Below are positions 18,554-28,309 of a DNA stretch of 64,000 bases, in pieces. The notes beneath the pieces were generated by a model. It did not search any database and was not told where the DNA came from. It was given only the letters and a program-made list of their open reading frames with translations. The DNA is taken from positions 12,958,001 to 13,022,000 of the forward strand of contig CAVNZM010000003.1 of assembly GCA_963693365.1 (NCBI GenBank), written 5' to 3'. A program made the translations under genes and the position numbers. The first letter of the stretch is position 1. Each line of letters begins with the position of its first letter. The DNA comes from Amoebidium appalachense (lineage: Eukaryota > Ichthyosporea).

Positions 18554-19730
18554 CGGTTTGGTCCGACACCTGTGGGGTTGGTTCCCACTTGTCGCTTACG
18601 GGGTCGTATGCACGACCTTCCGCCAGCGCGAACAGTTCGCAGAAGAGCTCGATTTCCATCTCGCATCGGCGTTTGCGCTCGAGCAGTTTCTCACCAGAAA
18701 ACATTGGTTCCTTCGTGTCCGTGTCTATCACGCTCGTAGCATCGTTTTCCAACTTTGCGAGGAACTCTTTTGCCTTGCTGATGCGTACACGACAACGTGT
18801 GGCGCACGCATTCTTAGCAGACACTTTACGTTCTTTGTCTGCTTTCTGAATGTTTTCCGGCGCGCATGGGTCGTAGCTTGGGAGGTGGGTGAAGAAGCTT
18901 CCACACCCCTTTGTCGCGTCACGGATGAACGCACGGTTATAGTCGCCCCGTACTGCTACTTCCAGCACATCGTATCCAATGAAGGACAGACAAAGGATGC
19001 GAGAGCACCGGAAGCCGAGAGCCTTGAAGATGGACCACATGGCCCTGTGTGGGCGTCTGCCGTGCATGACTTTGAAATACACCCTCTCGTATTTGGGTGG
19101 GATGTTGATGTTACCGTTTGCTTGGGTGTTCCCGTTAGCCGGCGGTTTGGGAGGGGAGTTGCGGTGGTACTCGTTGCCTGCAAGAATGCTGGCATATGTT
19201 TCCTTGGCAATTTGGCGGAGCTCGGGTGTTTTACGAGAGTTCGCATATTCTAGGAACTCTGCCGGGAGCTGTGCTTCCGGTCCTGTGTTGTTTTGTGTTG
19301 GGGTGGAAATGTCTCCGTCGCGAGATGTTTGCTCATGAGTTTTGGGGTTTTGCGATCCACTAATGTTTAGCTGGGCTGTGAGTGAATCAATGGTGAGCTT
19401 GAGTTGGGTATTTTCTGTTTGGAGTTTTTCTATCATGTTCTTGAGTGGTAACAGCTCATTTAGCTGTTTCTTAACGAGGGCAAGTTCTGCCAGTACTGTA
19501 TCAACCGAAAGTTTCGGCATGGTTGTTATTGTGTTTCTACGGAGTGGTGTGGTGTTATTCTGAATGGGTGGTGTATTGTAAATAGGTGTTGCGCTTAGTC
19601 TAAGGCGATGTTTTTCTGGTTGTGCATCTGTGGTAGGTGTATCTGCTGGACGTTTTAATGGTCGCACATGTGTGATGGGTGTAGATGGAACTTTGAAAGA
19701 GGTTCTGAAACGATTATAGGCATGTGCCAT
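18546..19730 (-). CDS. LINE ORF1 protein
   Basis: 394 residues. A basic N-terminus is followed by a leucine-zipper-like coiled coil at about residues 78-115 (LVKKQLNELLPLKNMIEKL), a Pro/Asn/Thr-rich linker, and a conserved domain of about 110 residues around 'ALGFRCSRILCLSFIGYDVL'. ORF1 proteins of non-LTR elements trimerise through coiled coils and bind element RNA. The conserved domain recalls ORF1 proteins of LINEs in fungi and protists, but this is from memory of the pattern. Its stop overlaps the ORF2 start by eight bases. The ATG at 19730 lies about 15 nt inside the inferred 5' end. Confidence 0.8.
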   Translation of the reverse strand: MAHAYNRFRTSFKVPSTPITHVRPLKRPADTPTTDAQPEKHRLRLSATPIYNTPPIQNNTTPLRRNTITTMPKLSVDTVLAELALVKKQLNELLPLKNMIEKLQTENTQLKLTIDSLTAQLNISGSQNPKTHEQTSRDGDISTPTQNNTGPEAQLPAEFLEYANSRKTPELRQIAKETYASILAGNEYHRNSPPKPPANGNTQANGNINIPPKYERVYFKVMHGRRPHRAMWSIFKALGFRCSRILCLSFIGYDVLEVAVRGDYNRAFIRDATKGCGSFFTHLPSYDPCAPENIQKADKERKVSAKNACATRCRVRISKAKEFLAKLENDATSVIDTDTKEPMFSGEKLLERKRRCEMEIELFCELFALAEGRAYDPVSDKWEPTPQVSDQTDA

Positions 19731-19745
19731 GACATGGATGGGGGT

Positions 19746-19753
19746 GTTCCCCG
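19746..19753 (+). repeat. Candidate target-site duplication, 5' side of LINE
   Basis: GTTCCCCG, identical to 15202-15209. Confidence 0.45.
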
Positions 19754-19837
19754 GCCCTTAGGGCCACGGATGGCCTGGTTTAGGGGTGGATGCGCGAAGG
19801 ATACTATTTATTAGCAGATAATAAAGAGCGACATTTG

Positions 19838-20107
19838 AATCGATGTGTGCGACTGAATCGATGTGTGCGACTGAATCGATGTGTGCGACTGAATCGATGT
19901 GTGCGACTGAATCGATGTGTGCGACTGAATCGATGTGTGCGACTGAATCGATGTGTGCGACTGAATCGATGTGTGCGACTGAATCGATGTGTGCGACTGA
20001 ATCGATGTGTGCGACTGAATCGATGTGTGCGACTGAATCGATGTGTGCGACTGAATCGATGTGTGCGACTGAATCGATGTGTGCGACTGAATCGATGTGT
20101 GCGACTG
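19838..20107 (+). repeat. 18-bp minisatellite, about 15 copies
   Basis: Perfect or near-perfect tandem copies of GAATCGATGTGTGCGACT. All six frames are open or nearly so because 18 is a multiple of three, giving artificial repeat ORFs (for example MCATES). It lies between the inferred 5' end of the LINE and the 3' part of the interrupted gene. Confidence 0.95.
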
Positions 20108-20382
20108 TGTTCTCTCCGACCGATCTGGACATCCAGGCCCTTGGCCGTACACTGGAGTGTATTGGTGGACTTCGTACATACTACACACAGCTGTGTTGCA
20201 TTGATCCAAGCAATGCACTTATTGTATTGGAACACGCTGTCCGCACAGTCACGCGCCACCACCGCTTTGTGGAAATAGTGCAAGAAAGTAGGGGGCCAGG
20301 GCAACCCAGCACTTGCCGTGCAGAGTGCCTGCGGCTTCTTTTGGGAACTGTGCACGACCTTACGTGCTATTTTGGCGTGTAA
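20108..20382 (+). pseudogene. 3' part of the interrupted U-box-like gene
   Basis: The frame from the last minisatellite unit encodes about 90 residues of ordinary, helix-rich sequence (FSPTDLDIQALGRTLECIGG ... LRLLLGTVHDLTCYFGV). It has no ATG of its own other than those in the repeat. Its orientation and position fit the missing C-terminal region of the gene at 14410. Whether it is still joined by splicing is unknown. Confidence 0.45.
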
Positions 20383-20416
20383 CCCCCCCACCCTCCGGAA
20401 GTCCCCCTCCCCCCCT

Positions 20417-20674
20417 CTAGTTGTCAATTAGAAAGACAGGATATGGGCGCTTGGAAAGACAGGGCCGTGGCTGGTCACACAGCGTGTGTGTGTATGGGAC
20501 ACACACATCTGCTTGTCTCATAGGCCCCGTAACAAGTTTGTCCTCTTGGATGAGTATGCGCCGTGGGGGGAGCTGGCATGGATTGGGCTGTGTGTCTGAG
20601 CTCAGCAGAATAGCCTCAGGCAGTGTTCTTGTGGATGTGCCCGGTGTGCCTTTGGGGACATATCTTTGGAACAT
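20417..20674 (-). CDS. Unknown 85-residue protein
   Basis: Starts at 20674 (MFQRYVPKGTPGTSTR) and runs intact to 20417. Pro- and Thr-rich, with a segment PPRRILIQEDKLVTGPMRQA. Not recognised. The same frame continues upstream to 20791, but that part overlaps the promoter of the plus-strand gene at 20749. Moderate support only. Confidence 0.4.
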   Translation of the reverse strand: MFQRYVPKGTPGTSTRTLPEAILLSSDTQPNPCQLPPRRILIQEDKLVTGPMRQADVCVPYTHTLCDQPRPCLSKRPYPVFLIDN

Positions 20675-20707
20675 GATGGGAATGGCAGTTGGTAAATTGG
20701 CATGTAT

Positions 20708-20720
20708 ATTTTTTTTTGGT
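20708..20720 (+). promoter_or_regulatory. T-run promoter motif variant
   Basis: TATATTTTTTTTTGG followed by ATTATAACCAG about 30 nt further, before the ATG at 20749. Confidence 0.4.
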
Positions 20721-20748
20721 AGTTTTTGTTGCCGGTAATTATAACCAG

Positions 20749-20970
20749 ATGGAGACTGTAGGTTTGTCTCAGAACAGGGAAAAGCCCGCACCTGTGGTGC
20801 CTAAGAAGACACGCACTCGGCGCCATCGACCAGGCCCTAAAAAGCCCAGGGACAGTGCATGGAAGCAGTTTCTGCGCATGACCATAGCACTGAACCCAGG
20901 AAGAGATCTAGGTGAACTCACCAGGGAGGCCAGTCTGCGCTACAAAAAATTCAGACAGCTTGCACAATGA
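20749..20970 (+). CDS. Small basic protein (73 residues)
   Basis: METVGLSQNREKPAP... with a strongly basic middle (PKKTRTRRHRPGPKKPRDSA) and a helical C-terminus (LGELTREASLRYKKFRQLAQ). Composition suggests a DNA- or RNA-binding, possibly DNA-condensing, protein. The C-terminal part (GRDLGELTREAS..Y) resembles a short HMG/YABBY-like helix pattern seen in small viral basic proteins, but this is not firm. The next gene starts four bases after its stop. Confidence 0.55.
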   Translation: METVGLSQNREKPAPVVPKKTRTRRHRPGPKKPRDSAWKQFLRMTIALNPGRDLGELTREASLRYKKFRQLAQ

Positions 20971-20974
20971 CAAC

Positions 20975-21300
20975 ATGGGTTTTTTGGGGGATATGTTTTG
21001 GTCAAAACCAAGCCAGCCCGCGACTGTGAGGCTCCACAGGCGCAACAGATCCGTACTACAGGCACTTAATAAGGTGCTGGAAGACGATAACAACAACTAT
21101 ACAGAAAAAAAGCTGAAAGATTTGTATGACAGACACCTCAGGATCGGCATTGAAAAATACAGCAAGGAAGTGGTGGCCGAGTCCATTGTTCTGTGTATAC
21201 ATTGGCGGCCTTCATGTGCTTTCTCTACACCTTGCTGGCGCGTATAGATTCAGGTGATTTTCGAATGCCGAGTGTCGAGGTGGGAGGGATCAGACTGTGA
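20975..21300 (+). pseudogene. Membrane-anchored protein, frameshifted near its end
   Basis: Starts at 20975 (MGFLGDMFWSKPSQPATVRL). A basic, helical cytoplasmic-type region is followed by a change of frame near 21195-21205. In the original frame the tail is odd (CIHWRPSCAFSTPCWRV, stop at 21247). In the neighbouring frame a hydrophobic segment (TLAAFMCFLYTLLARI) and a short tail ending at 21300 follow. A one-base indel probably removed the transmembrane anchor from the frame. It follows the basic-protein gene closely. Confidence 0.45.
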
Positions 21301-21416
21301 TTGGAGGACTTCTACAGCATACGCGGTGGAACAGGAATGCCACCAGAGGGTGACGGCGGGCCAAATTGGTCTTGTAGACTATCCATCTCCTGGTCATCCA
21401 TGCCCTCAAATTGGCC

Positions 21417-21728
21417 CTAAGATGCTGTGTGTGTGCCATCTGGAGCAGCATATGCAGTGATGTCAGCCGGTTGTGCAGGGGATTGCATTGTGGTGGCGGT
21501 TGTTTGGGGAGTGGATATGGATTGTGCAGGCAACACCACAGCTTCATCTTGAAAAGCCCCTGCTTGGACGGTGTGTTCATTGTAGTTTGCAGCATTTGGG
21601 GTGCTTGCCGTGCGTGCTTGTTGGGCTAAGAGGAGTTTTGTCTTGCGACATTCGTACCCAATCCAGAACAACATCAACACGATGCTTGCAAGAAACACTA
21701 GAAGTGCAGTCTGTGTGCTTGAAAACAT
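21417..21728 (-). CDS. Membrane-anchored protein (103 residues)
   Basis: MFSSTQTALLVFLASIVLML: an N-terminal signal anchor at about residues 7-25, then a short basic stop (YECRKTK) and a Thr/Ala/Gln-rich soluble tail of low complexity. The layout is typical of small virion membrane proteins. A T-run (ACTTTTTTTTTTGG, near 21757-21767) lies about 30 nt upstream, a divergent promoter region shared with the small gene at 21792. Confidence 0.55.
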   Translation of the reverse strand: MFSSTQTALLVFLASIVLMLFWIGYECRKTKLLLAQQARTASTPNAANYNEHTVQAGAFQDEAVVLPAQSISTPQTTATTMQSPAQPADITAYAAPDGTHTAS

Positions 21729-21791
21729 TGCTACAACTGTGCAAACCTACCACCAAAAAAAAAGTTTTTGGATACTGATAAAGATGCAGCA

Positions 21792-21920
21792 ATGGCAACT
21801 CAATTCTCATCCCAAACTTTCGGCTATGCTTTGATTGCGGTTACAGCCGTGTGCTTTGTTGGCAGTGTGGTGTTTCTGCACCAGGCAACAAGGGTGGAAG
21901 AGCCTGATGACCACGAATGA
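21792..21920 (+). CDS. Very small membrane protein (42 residues)
   Basis: A short frame, MATQFSSQTFGYALIAVTAV..., with one hydrophobic segment (YALIAVTAVCFVGSVVFL) and an acidic tail (RVEEPDDHE) before TGA at 21918-21920. Its length, single span and position divergent from another small membrane gene fit the pattern of this virus-like gene set. No homologue recognised. Confidence 0.45.
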   Translation: MATQFSSQTFGYALIAVTAVCFVGSVVFLHQATRVEEPDDHE

Positions 21921-22175
21921 ATGGCCAAATCAACAAAGTGGGAGCTGGTTCTACCCAACGTCTCGTTACATGTGTGAGAAGTTGCGCGCTTTTGAAAAAA
22001 TAAACGGAAACCACACACGCCTAAAGTTGTTGCTGGTCCAAATGTGGGGGCCAGTGGGGTGTATTTAGATGGAAAAGAAGATAAGTTCGGGGGAGGAGGG
22101 GGGGGGGGCAGTGAATATTATGAAAGGTTTGTTAGCAAAAGAGTGGGAGTTGATTGTAAAGCGAGAGAGAGATGG

Positions 22176-22736
<561 letters not shown>

Positions 22737-24252
22737 CTAACGGCGGCGGAGCAGGGCATCAAGGTCGTCGTAGATCAGGTCACAGCCCTCAATGTAGTGG
22801 CACTCATTGGGCTGGCGGTCATGCCAAATGCGGGTCTCGGCGGTTTCCGTGCGACTCAGCCCAATCTCAGCCAGACTACCCGAGACCTCATGTTGCAGCC
22901 AGTTGGTCCCGTTGCGCACCCGCATGTCGCCGAGGTAGATGTTATACAGCTTCTTGAGTGCTGGCTCCGGGCAGGAGAGGCCAGGGCCACGCACAATGAA
23001 GCCATCATCCATGAGGAAACGGAGTATGGTGTTGTTCTGAGCTTCCATCTCCAGCTTGGCCAAGCGGAAGTATTCACCGGCGTAGTGGTTGGCGATGTTC
23101 CAGATGTCCATGCCGGCAAGTGGGCCACAGACAATCGTGCGGTAGGCCTTGTTGCACAGGACCAGGATGAATGCCTGCACCTCCTTGATTGCGTGCCCCA
23201 GGTTGCAGTCTACCTCTGTGGAACGAACCTTGCGCAGCATTTGCACGCACACGTGCCGGCGGGTGATGGAGCCTGCCTCTCCAGGCATGGGGATGCCCAT
23301 GTTGCCAGCGACGATGCCCGGAACCTTCCAGTGCTGGACATCGACGGCTGAACGGTGCTTTCTCGGCACCTTCACCCTGCCACCATCGATGATGAGCTTC
23401 CATGTTGCCTGACTGATGTTCTTGGTCATGTCAGAGGCAATTTCCGGCATGACAAAAATGTATTTGTCATAGACTTCCTGCCAGCCGAAAGTAGCCTGTT
23501 GGTTGCACGCTACGATGGCGACGTCATCAGGGTGGTACCAGCCAGCCACCGTGTCGCAAATCAAACTCTTCCCTGTGCCAGCAGTGCCCATGAGGACGGG
23601 AATGACCTGCCACTTGTCGTGTTCGTGTAAGTCATAGAGCATGCGCCCAAGCAGGGCCATGATGATAAACTGTGCACCCTCGGAAATCATCTGGGTCTCA
23701 AAAACGCGCACAAACGGGGCCACATTGAGCCTCAGCTCCTCCATGGTGCGGTCGGCGATGTCCTCGGGAACCACGATGTCCATGTAGTTGCATGCATAGA
23801 CTTTGTCGCGGATGTCGGTCTGCATCTCAGAATACTGCTCATGTGTCACGAACCTGTCTTCATTGGCGATATACACGCCGTTGACAAAGGCAAACCGGTG
23901 ACGGTCGCGGCACAGGCGCGTGACAAGGCCCGGGTAGTTCTTGATCTTCTCCGCGCATATCTTGTCCACATTGTCCTTGGTGAGACACAGCTTCCACACC
24001 TGTGTGAACAAGGAAGGTGTTAGACAGGGGAAAGGTTTGAGGGTTTCAAAGTCTCTCTCTCTATCTCTCTCTCTCTCTCTCCCCCCCCCCCCCCCCCCCT
24101 CCCCTCCCCCACCTTCCCGTCTCCTTTCTGTGTACTTTTTTCAGCAAATATTTTTTTTCTGTTTGTCATTTCCATGCGTCTCCCACTCGTGCATACAGGC
24201 TACCTACCAACCATATGTGTAGGCTACCTACCAACCATATGTGTTGGTTCCC

Positions 24253-24287
<35 letters not shown>

Positions 24288-25033
24288 CCGGGGGGGGGGG
24301 GGGGGGGTACCTGCTGGTTGCCCACTTCGTCACCAGCGTTGAAGATGAACTCACAGATGTCACAGAGTACTTCATATGCGTTGCAGAACACCATCTGGCC
24401 ATTGGGGCCCACACGGTTGACGGGCTTCATGACGTTGTCGCCGCAGATGGCGAGTTTTCGCTCCACCATGAGCTGGGAGATGACAAAATACAGCTCATGA
24501 AGGACATTGAAACCGTTTTCCTGGTTTATGTCCTCGGTCTGCATGATGTCAATGATTGCACCGTCGGATGAGTAGTCTGGCATCTGCAAGCCCAGGCTTG
24601 TGCGTCCGTTCTGTTCCAGCAGGTTGGATGCTTGGATGATGAACACATGCAGACGATTGAGGCCGTCGCGGTAGGCCATTGGTTCCAGGAACAGAGCACG
24701 TTGGTCACCGAGGGGGTCGGGCTGGCCGTCTGGCACGATCAGTCCGCACTGCCTCAGCTGGCTGTGCACGGCCTGCACACGGGCAATCTCGTTTGAGCGG
24801 AAAGAGGAGGTGGCATTGGCATAGGAGGCAGGGTCGATGGTCACGTTGGGGTAGAGGTTTGTAGGCTGTTGGGAGAGCCATTCGTTGATAAGGGTCGTAA
24901 CCATTTCCAGACAACGGGTGTTTGTGGGCGAAAAGCTGTTGGTGATGCTTGGTGAAGGGTACCGGGAAATGGCAGCCTCATAATGTGCATGCACTTGCTG
25001 GGGAGGTAGTCCCGAGGGGGAAGCGTTTGCCAT
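22737..25033 (-). CDS. SF3 (D5-like) replicative helicase, two exons
   Basis: Exon 1 (25033-24311) encodes 241 residues starting MANASPSGLPPQQ; exon 2 (23999-22737) encodes 420 more. The join is phase 0, between GNQQ and VWKLCLTKDN. The C-terminal half has Walker A MGTAGTGKSLIC near residue 378, a Walker B-like strand KYIFVMPEIA, and a later 'PGIVAGNMGIP' block with an asparagine at the sensor position, the signature of superfamily 3 helicases of the D5 type that unwind DNA at replication forks. Unlike most NCLDV D5 proteins it has no obvious primase domain; primase is instead fused to the OBP proteins here. A TATA box (GGTATAAAAGT, 25126-25136) suggests early expression. Confidence 0.8.
24000..24310 (-). 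other. Probable spliceosomal intron (311 nt)
   Basis: On the minus strand the exon ends CAGCAG, followed by GTACCCCC; the other end is TTGTTCACACAG followed by GTGTGG. Reading through gives Pro runs and (TH)n repeats and leaves the helicase split, whereas removing 24310-24000 joins the frames exactly in phase 0. The intron contains poly-C, (CA)n and (GA)n tracts and a duplicated CTACCTACCAACCATATGTG. Confidence 0.7.
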
Positions 25034-25908
25034 AGTGGGTGGCCTACAGTCAAATACGAAGATAAAAAATCGAACCGCAACCTAAAGTGGATTGTGTGAC
25101 TGTGTGGTGTGAGCTTTCGGAGCCTACTTTTATACCCAACGTGTAGAAGGAAGCTGCTGTGGTAATTGCTGGGACAGCCAATCAAATCTGGGAAATGCCT
25201 TTGTCTGCCCAAAAAAATCAGGAAAAATGCTAAATAATTCCAGACAGCAAATCAAAAATCGTTGGTGCCGAGTAGATTTCTTGCTGGTCAAAACAGTGCG
25301 TGATGTTTGCCCAATCCGTAGCACGTCATTTCAATGCTATTCTGAACACGGTGTTTGGGCGCCACATTTCTGTTGCAAAAACGTCCAAAATTGCCCAAAA
25401 TGGCTCCAAAAGTCTTGGTGTAGATTGAAACTGCGCCATTTGGGCCTTGTGAGTAGCTGAACGCCAAATGTGACAGTACCTGTGCATGGGCACTGCAAAA
25501 GATAGCCAATCAAATGGTCGGTTAGCCCGGGAGTTCTTGGATTTGGTACGGCTCCTTATACCAACCAAGACCCGGATAATTTCAACAAGTGCCAAAATAA
25601 TGCCTGGCCAAAACTCGCGGTGCTAGGTTGAACAAATACCCGTGTTGTTTGAATCCAATGTACAAAAAGGCTTGTTTGTTTTATTTACGCAAAGCATGAT
25701 CAGGTCTTGGTGTGTTTTTGTGAGCTGAAGTGTTGCATTGTTGAATCTTGGATCAGTCGCAATTTCAGGCAATCGGAGTTTGGGGTCCAATCAAAGTTCT
25801 AGGGGGATTCCAGTCGGACCTCATAAAAGATCAACCTGCAGCCACCGGAAGACCACACGGCCTGTGTGTACACGACTAATGTTTGCACAAACCTCCTCTT
25901 CTGCAAGA
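25034..25908. other. Divergent promoter region
   Basis: No gene seen. Contains the TATA box of the helicase gene (25126-25136), several CCAATCAAA-type motifs (about 25171 and 25502), AATCAAAAATCGTTGG near 25250, and a TCATAAAAGATC element at 25821 before the next gene. Confidence 0.55.
25126..25136 (-). promoter_or_regulatory. TATA box of the D5-like helicase
   Basis: GGTATAAAAGT about 95 nt before the ATG at 25033. Confidence 0.55.
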
Positions 25909-26700
25909 ATGAGTGCTCCCTATCCTGTTCCATCACAGTCTGCTAGGCAGACTACAAGTGCAGTGTTGGGCAATGGGGTGCGCAGCAACACCGGGCTGGT
26001 GCCTGTAGGATACATCCTCAGATGCTACTCTCGTTGGCTGAAACGTGTCTCCAGATTTCTGGAGAAGCACGGATTTGAGCCCGTCAGCACCTCAACTGAC
26101 CGTACCGTGTGCATTCATGAGACCGAAATTCCTGTCCTGCACTGCGTCCTAAACCTGCTGAATCATGGTGTAAAGGGTGCTCATGCGTCATGGGTGAGGG
26201 GCCTGCCCGGCAACACCGTGCTGCCGAGGGTAGATGTCGCTGGGCCTGGGCCTTCCAGCCAAGAGTCGCTTGAAGATCCCAGCAGCCGCGAAACCATGTA
26301 CATGGGCAACAACAGCGGTCACAGTGGCACGGAAAGCCGGGAGAACAGTGACATTGAGTACCTGCGGTGCATATCTGTGGTTGAGGTGCTAAATTCTGCG
26401 GTGTCTGGGCCGCGTGTTCTGGACGACACCACCTCCTACTCCTTCCTGCAGGCGTTGGTTGCTCTCGGCGTTTCTCCGCGATCCCTGACCAACGACGCAT
26501 TCAACCGGGTGGAGAACAAAGTGCGCTGGCGCACGTTGCTGGATAACGCACCTCGACGCATGGTGGCTGGGGGCCAGTTCGCCTTCAACCCTAAGACGCT
26601 GCGCATGTTCCTGGCCCAGTACGCCCGAGAGCTTCCCCCCAAAGTGTTCGTGGAGGAGGGTTATCAGCTGCACCACGTCATTAAAATTGCACACGTGTAG
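25909..26700 (+). CDS. Unknown two-domain protein (263 residues)
   Basis: The ATG at 25909 (MSAPYPVPSQSARQ) is chosen because a TATA-like CATAAAAGATC lies about 85 nt upstream; the frame is open 57 codons further. The N-terminal domain (residues about 30-95) and C-terminal domain (about 155-263) are separated by a Ser/Asn/Glu-rich linker. The C-terminal part, with 'SVVEVLNSAVSG' and 'FAFNPKTLRMFLAQYARELP', vaguely recalls BRO/MSV199-type regulators but is not a firm match. It converges with the BRO-like gene to its right; their frames overlap between 26389 and 26700. Confidence 0.5.
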   Translation: MSAPYPVPSQSARQTTSAVLGNGVRSNTGLVPVGYILRCYSRWLKRVSRFLEKHGFEPVSTSTDRTVCIHETEIPVLHCVLNLLNHGVKGAHASWVRGLPGNTVLPRVDVAGPGPSSQESLEDPSSRETMYMGNNSGHSGTESRENSDIEYLRCISVVEVLNSAVSGPRVLDDTTSYSFLQALVALGVSPRSLTNDAFNRVENKVRWRTLLDNAPRRMVAGGQFAFNPKTLRMFLAQYARELPPKVFVEEGYQLHHVIKIAHV

Positions 26701-28042
26701 GGCACCTTGAAACACAGATCGCATCCACTCGGATGTGTGGTGGAAAATGGTGTATGCCTCTTGCGTTGTCATCTCGGTGCAATGACGAATCTCGTGGCCC
26801 CAGCCATGACGGATGCGTATCTTGAGCGCCGCCTGAATCTTGGTGCGCGCAGTCACAATGCTGACAAGGCCTTGTTTTTTCTTGAGTATGTTGACATTGA
26901 GCACATCGGCGGCAAACTTGGTGACCATGTAGGCAGGGCCCGCCGTCTTGTTTTCAAACAGGGCATTTGCCACGCTGTTTGCGTACCCCAGTATGCGCCC
27001 ACGCAGGACCTCGCAGCCAGGGCTCATGGCCGAGTCTGTGTAGTGCTCAGGCAGAATGCGACTGTTGATGGTGGTGGGGTCTGACTCAAAGCGCTCCACG
27101 AGGCGCCCAATGGCGGCGTCGCGCAGGGCAATCGTCTTGCGAGTATCCACGAGGCACATGCGCTGGTCCTCAATAAGCTGCCGCTGCTCCTGCAGGACGT
27201 TGTTCATGTTGCCCAGCAGCATTTTGAAGAACTGTGCACTCTCACCCTCGCTGCCACCGACCGCAACCGACTCCACGTATTCTCCAAACAGACGGGCCCC
27301 GCTGCCCTCGGGGAGAGACTCCTGGATGCGGCGATTGGCCCGTACCTCCTCTACAAGGGTCTCGTCACCGCCCAGGTAGCGCACGACCAGCTCGGCAGCA
27401 GCGGACGTGAATGCGGCAACCTTGGGGCCGGTGAGAGCCAGGATGATGCGGACTAGGCCCTTTGCATCGGTAACCGGTCTTCTCTCTCGTTGATCACAGT
27501 TGTATTCACTTGTTACTACTGTGATCAGATCTGGATTCTGAACCATGACGTCATCATATTTCTTGCGGGGGTTGGTGTAGCCAATCGCAGCCAGCACGTC
27601 GTAGATATCGGCCTTCCTGGGCACGGTGTTGGTGCAGCGGATGGTCTTGCCGCTCCAGTCACCCCCGCCTTCTCCAAACTTGAACAGCGTCAGTGCGAGC
27701 CCGTCTCCTTCCATGTCCATGCCTGGCACCGCAGATGGCAGCTGCCGCATGGCCTCACTCAACCTCTTGACATCGGCCACCTTGTAGGTTAAAATGCTGT
27801 CGTTGCAGAGCACACTCCGCACCGTCGAGTCGTGCACCTGCTCGCGCAGGCGCACCAGCGTAAGGGTCTTGCCAGACGGGAGGGTGCGGGTGTCCTGGGC
27901 GACGATGCCAAAGCGCTTGGTGTTGGCGAGGGCAGCAGCAGCACGCTCATGCAGGTCGGGGTAGTCTCCCAGCAGGGCCCAGTGGCGCACACGGGAACGG
28001 CCAGGCTCGAGGAGCAGGGCCTGGATGGTGTCCTCGTTGGAA
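26389..28042 (-). pseudogene. BRO-like regulator, cut by IS607 at its 5' end
   Basis: The frame is open from the IS607 junction at 28042 (reading SNEDTIQALLLEPGR) to 26389. A BRO-N-like segment is visible: ADIYDVLAAIGYTNPRKKY followed by an L-V-R-I-I-L-A-L ... AAELVVRYLGGD block, then a coiled coil and a C-terminal domain (NVNILKKKQGL ... WGHEIRHCTE) shared with 58737-59283. There is no ATG before the conserved region. The 5' end probably lies beyond the element at 30389-30479, where a TATA box and ATG are found. The last 100 codons overlap the convergent gene and may be spurious read-through. Confidence 0.6.
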
Positions 28043-28309
28043 ACAGCTTATGGCATTTATAACATTTCTAACCAACAATGACAATATATTCTCAGTGGAC
28101 ACTGCAATTGTGCATTTGTGTAAAAAGCTTTCAACGACCACATACATGACAAAATGCAGTCCATGTCACCGGTTTGACATGGCCAGCCACACACAAACTA
28201 CAATAAACATGGCCATATCTACGGAGTGAAACTGGCCAATTTTGCAACTTTTGGATGTTGTCAGAAAAATAATCAGGGCATATGTAAAGAGTCGCTGGTT
28301 GATGCTGCT

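Larger units (their letters stand above)
15210..19745 (-). mobile_element. Non-LTR retrotransposon (LINE), apparently full length
   Basis: A 4.5-kb element on the minus strand with ORF1 (coiled coil) and ORF2 (endonuclease-reverse transcriptase), which overlap by eight bases. Its 3' end has a (CA)n tract (15289-15350), a short unique stretch and about 43 A (poly-T on the plus strand at 15210-15252). Identical 8-bp sequences GTTCCCCG flank it at 15202-15209 and 19746-19753. Both ORFs are open throughout, so the insertion looks young. The boundaries follow from the putative duplication and would shift if the 18-bp minisatellite beyond the 5' end belongs to the element. Confidence 0.8.

Noticed and set aside
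19790-20427. Frames with MCATES or RLNRCV repeats
   Set aside because: Caused by the 18-bp minisatellite; all frames are open because the unit is a multiple of three.
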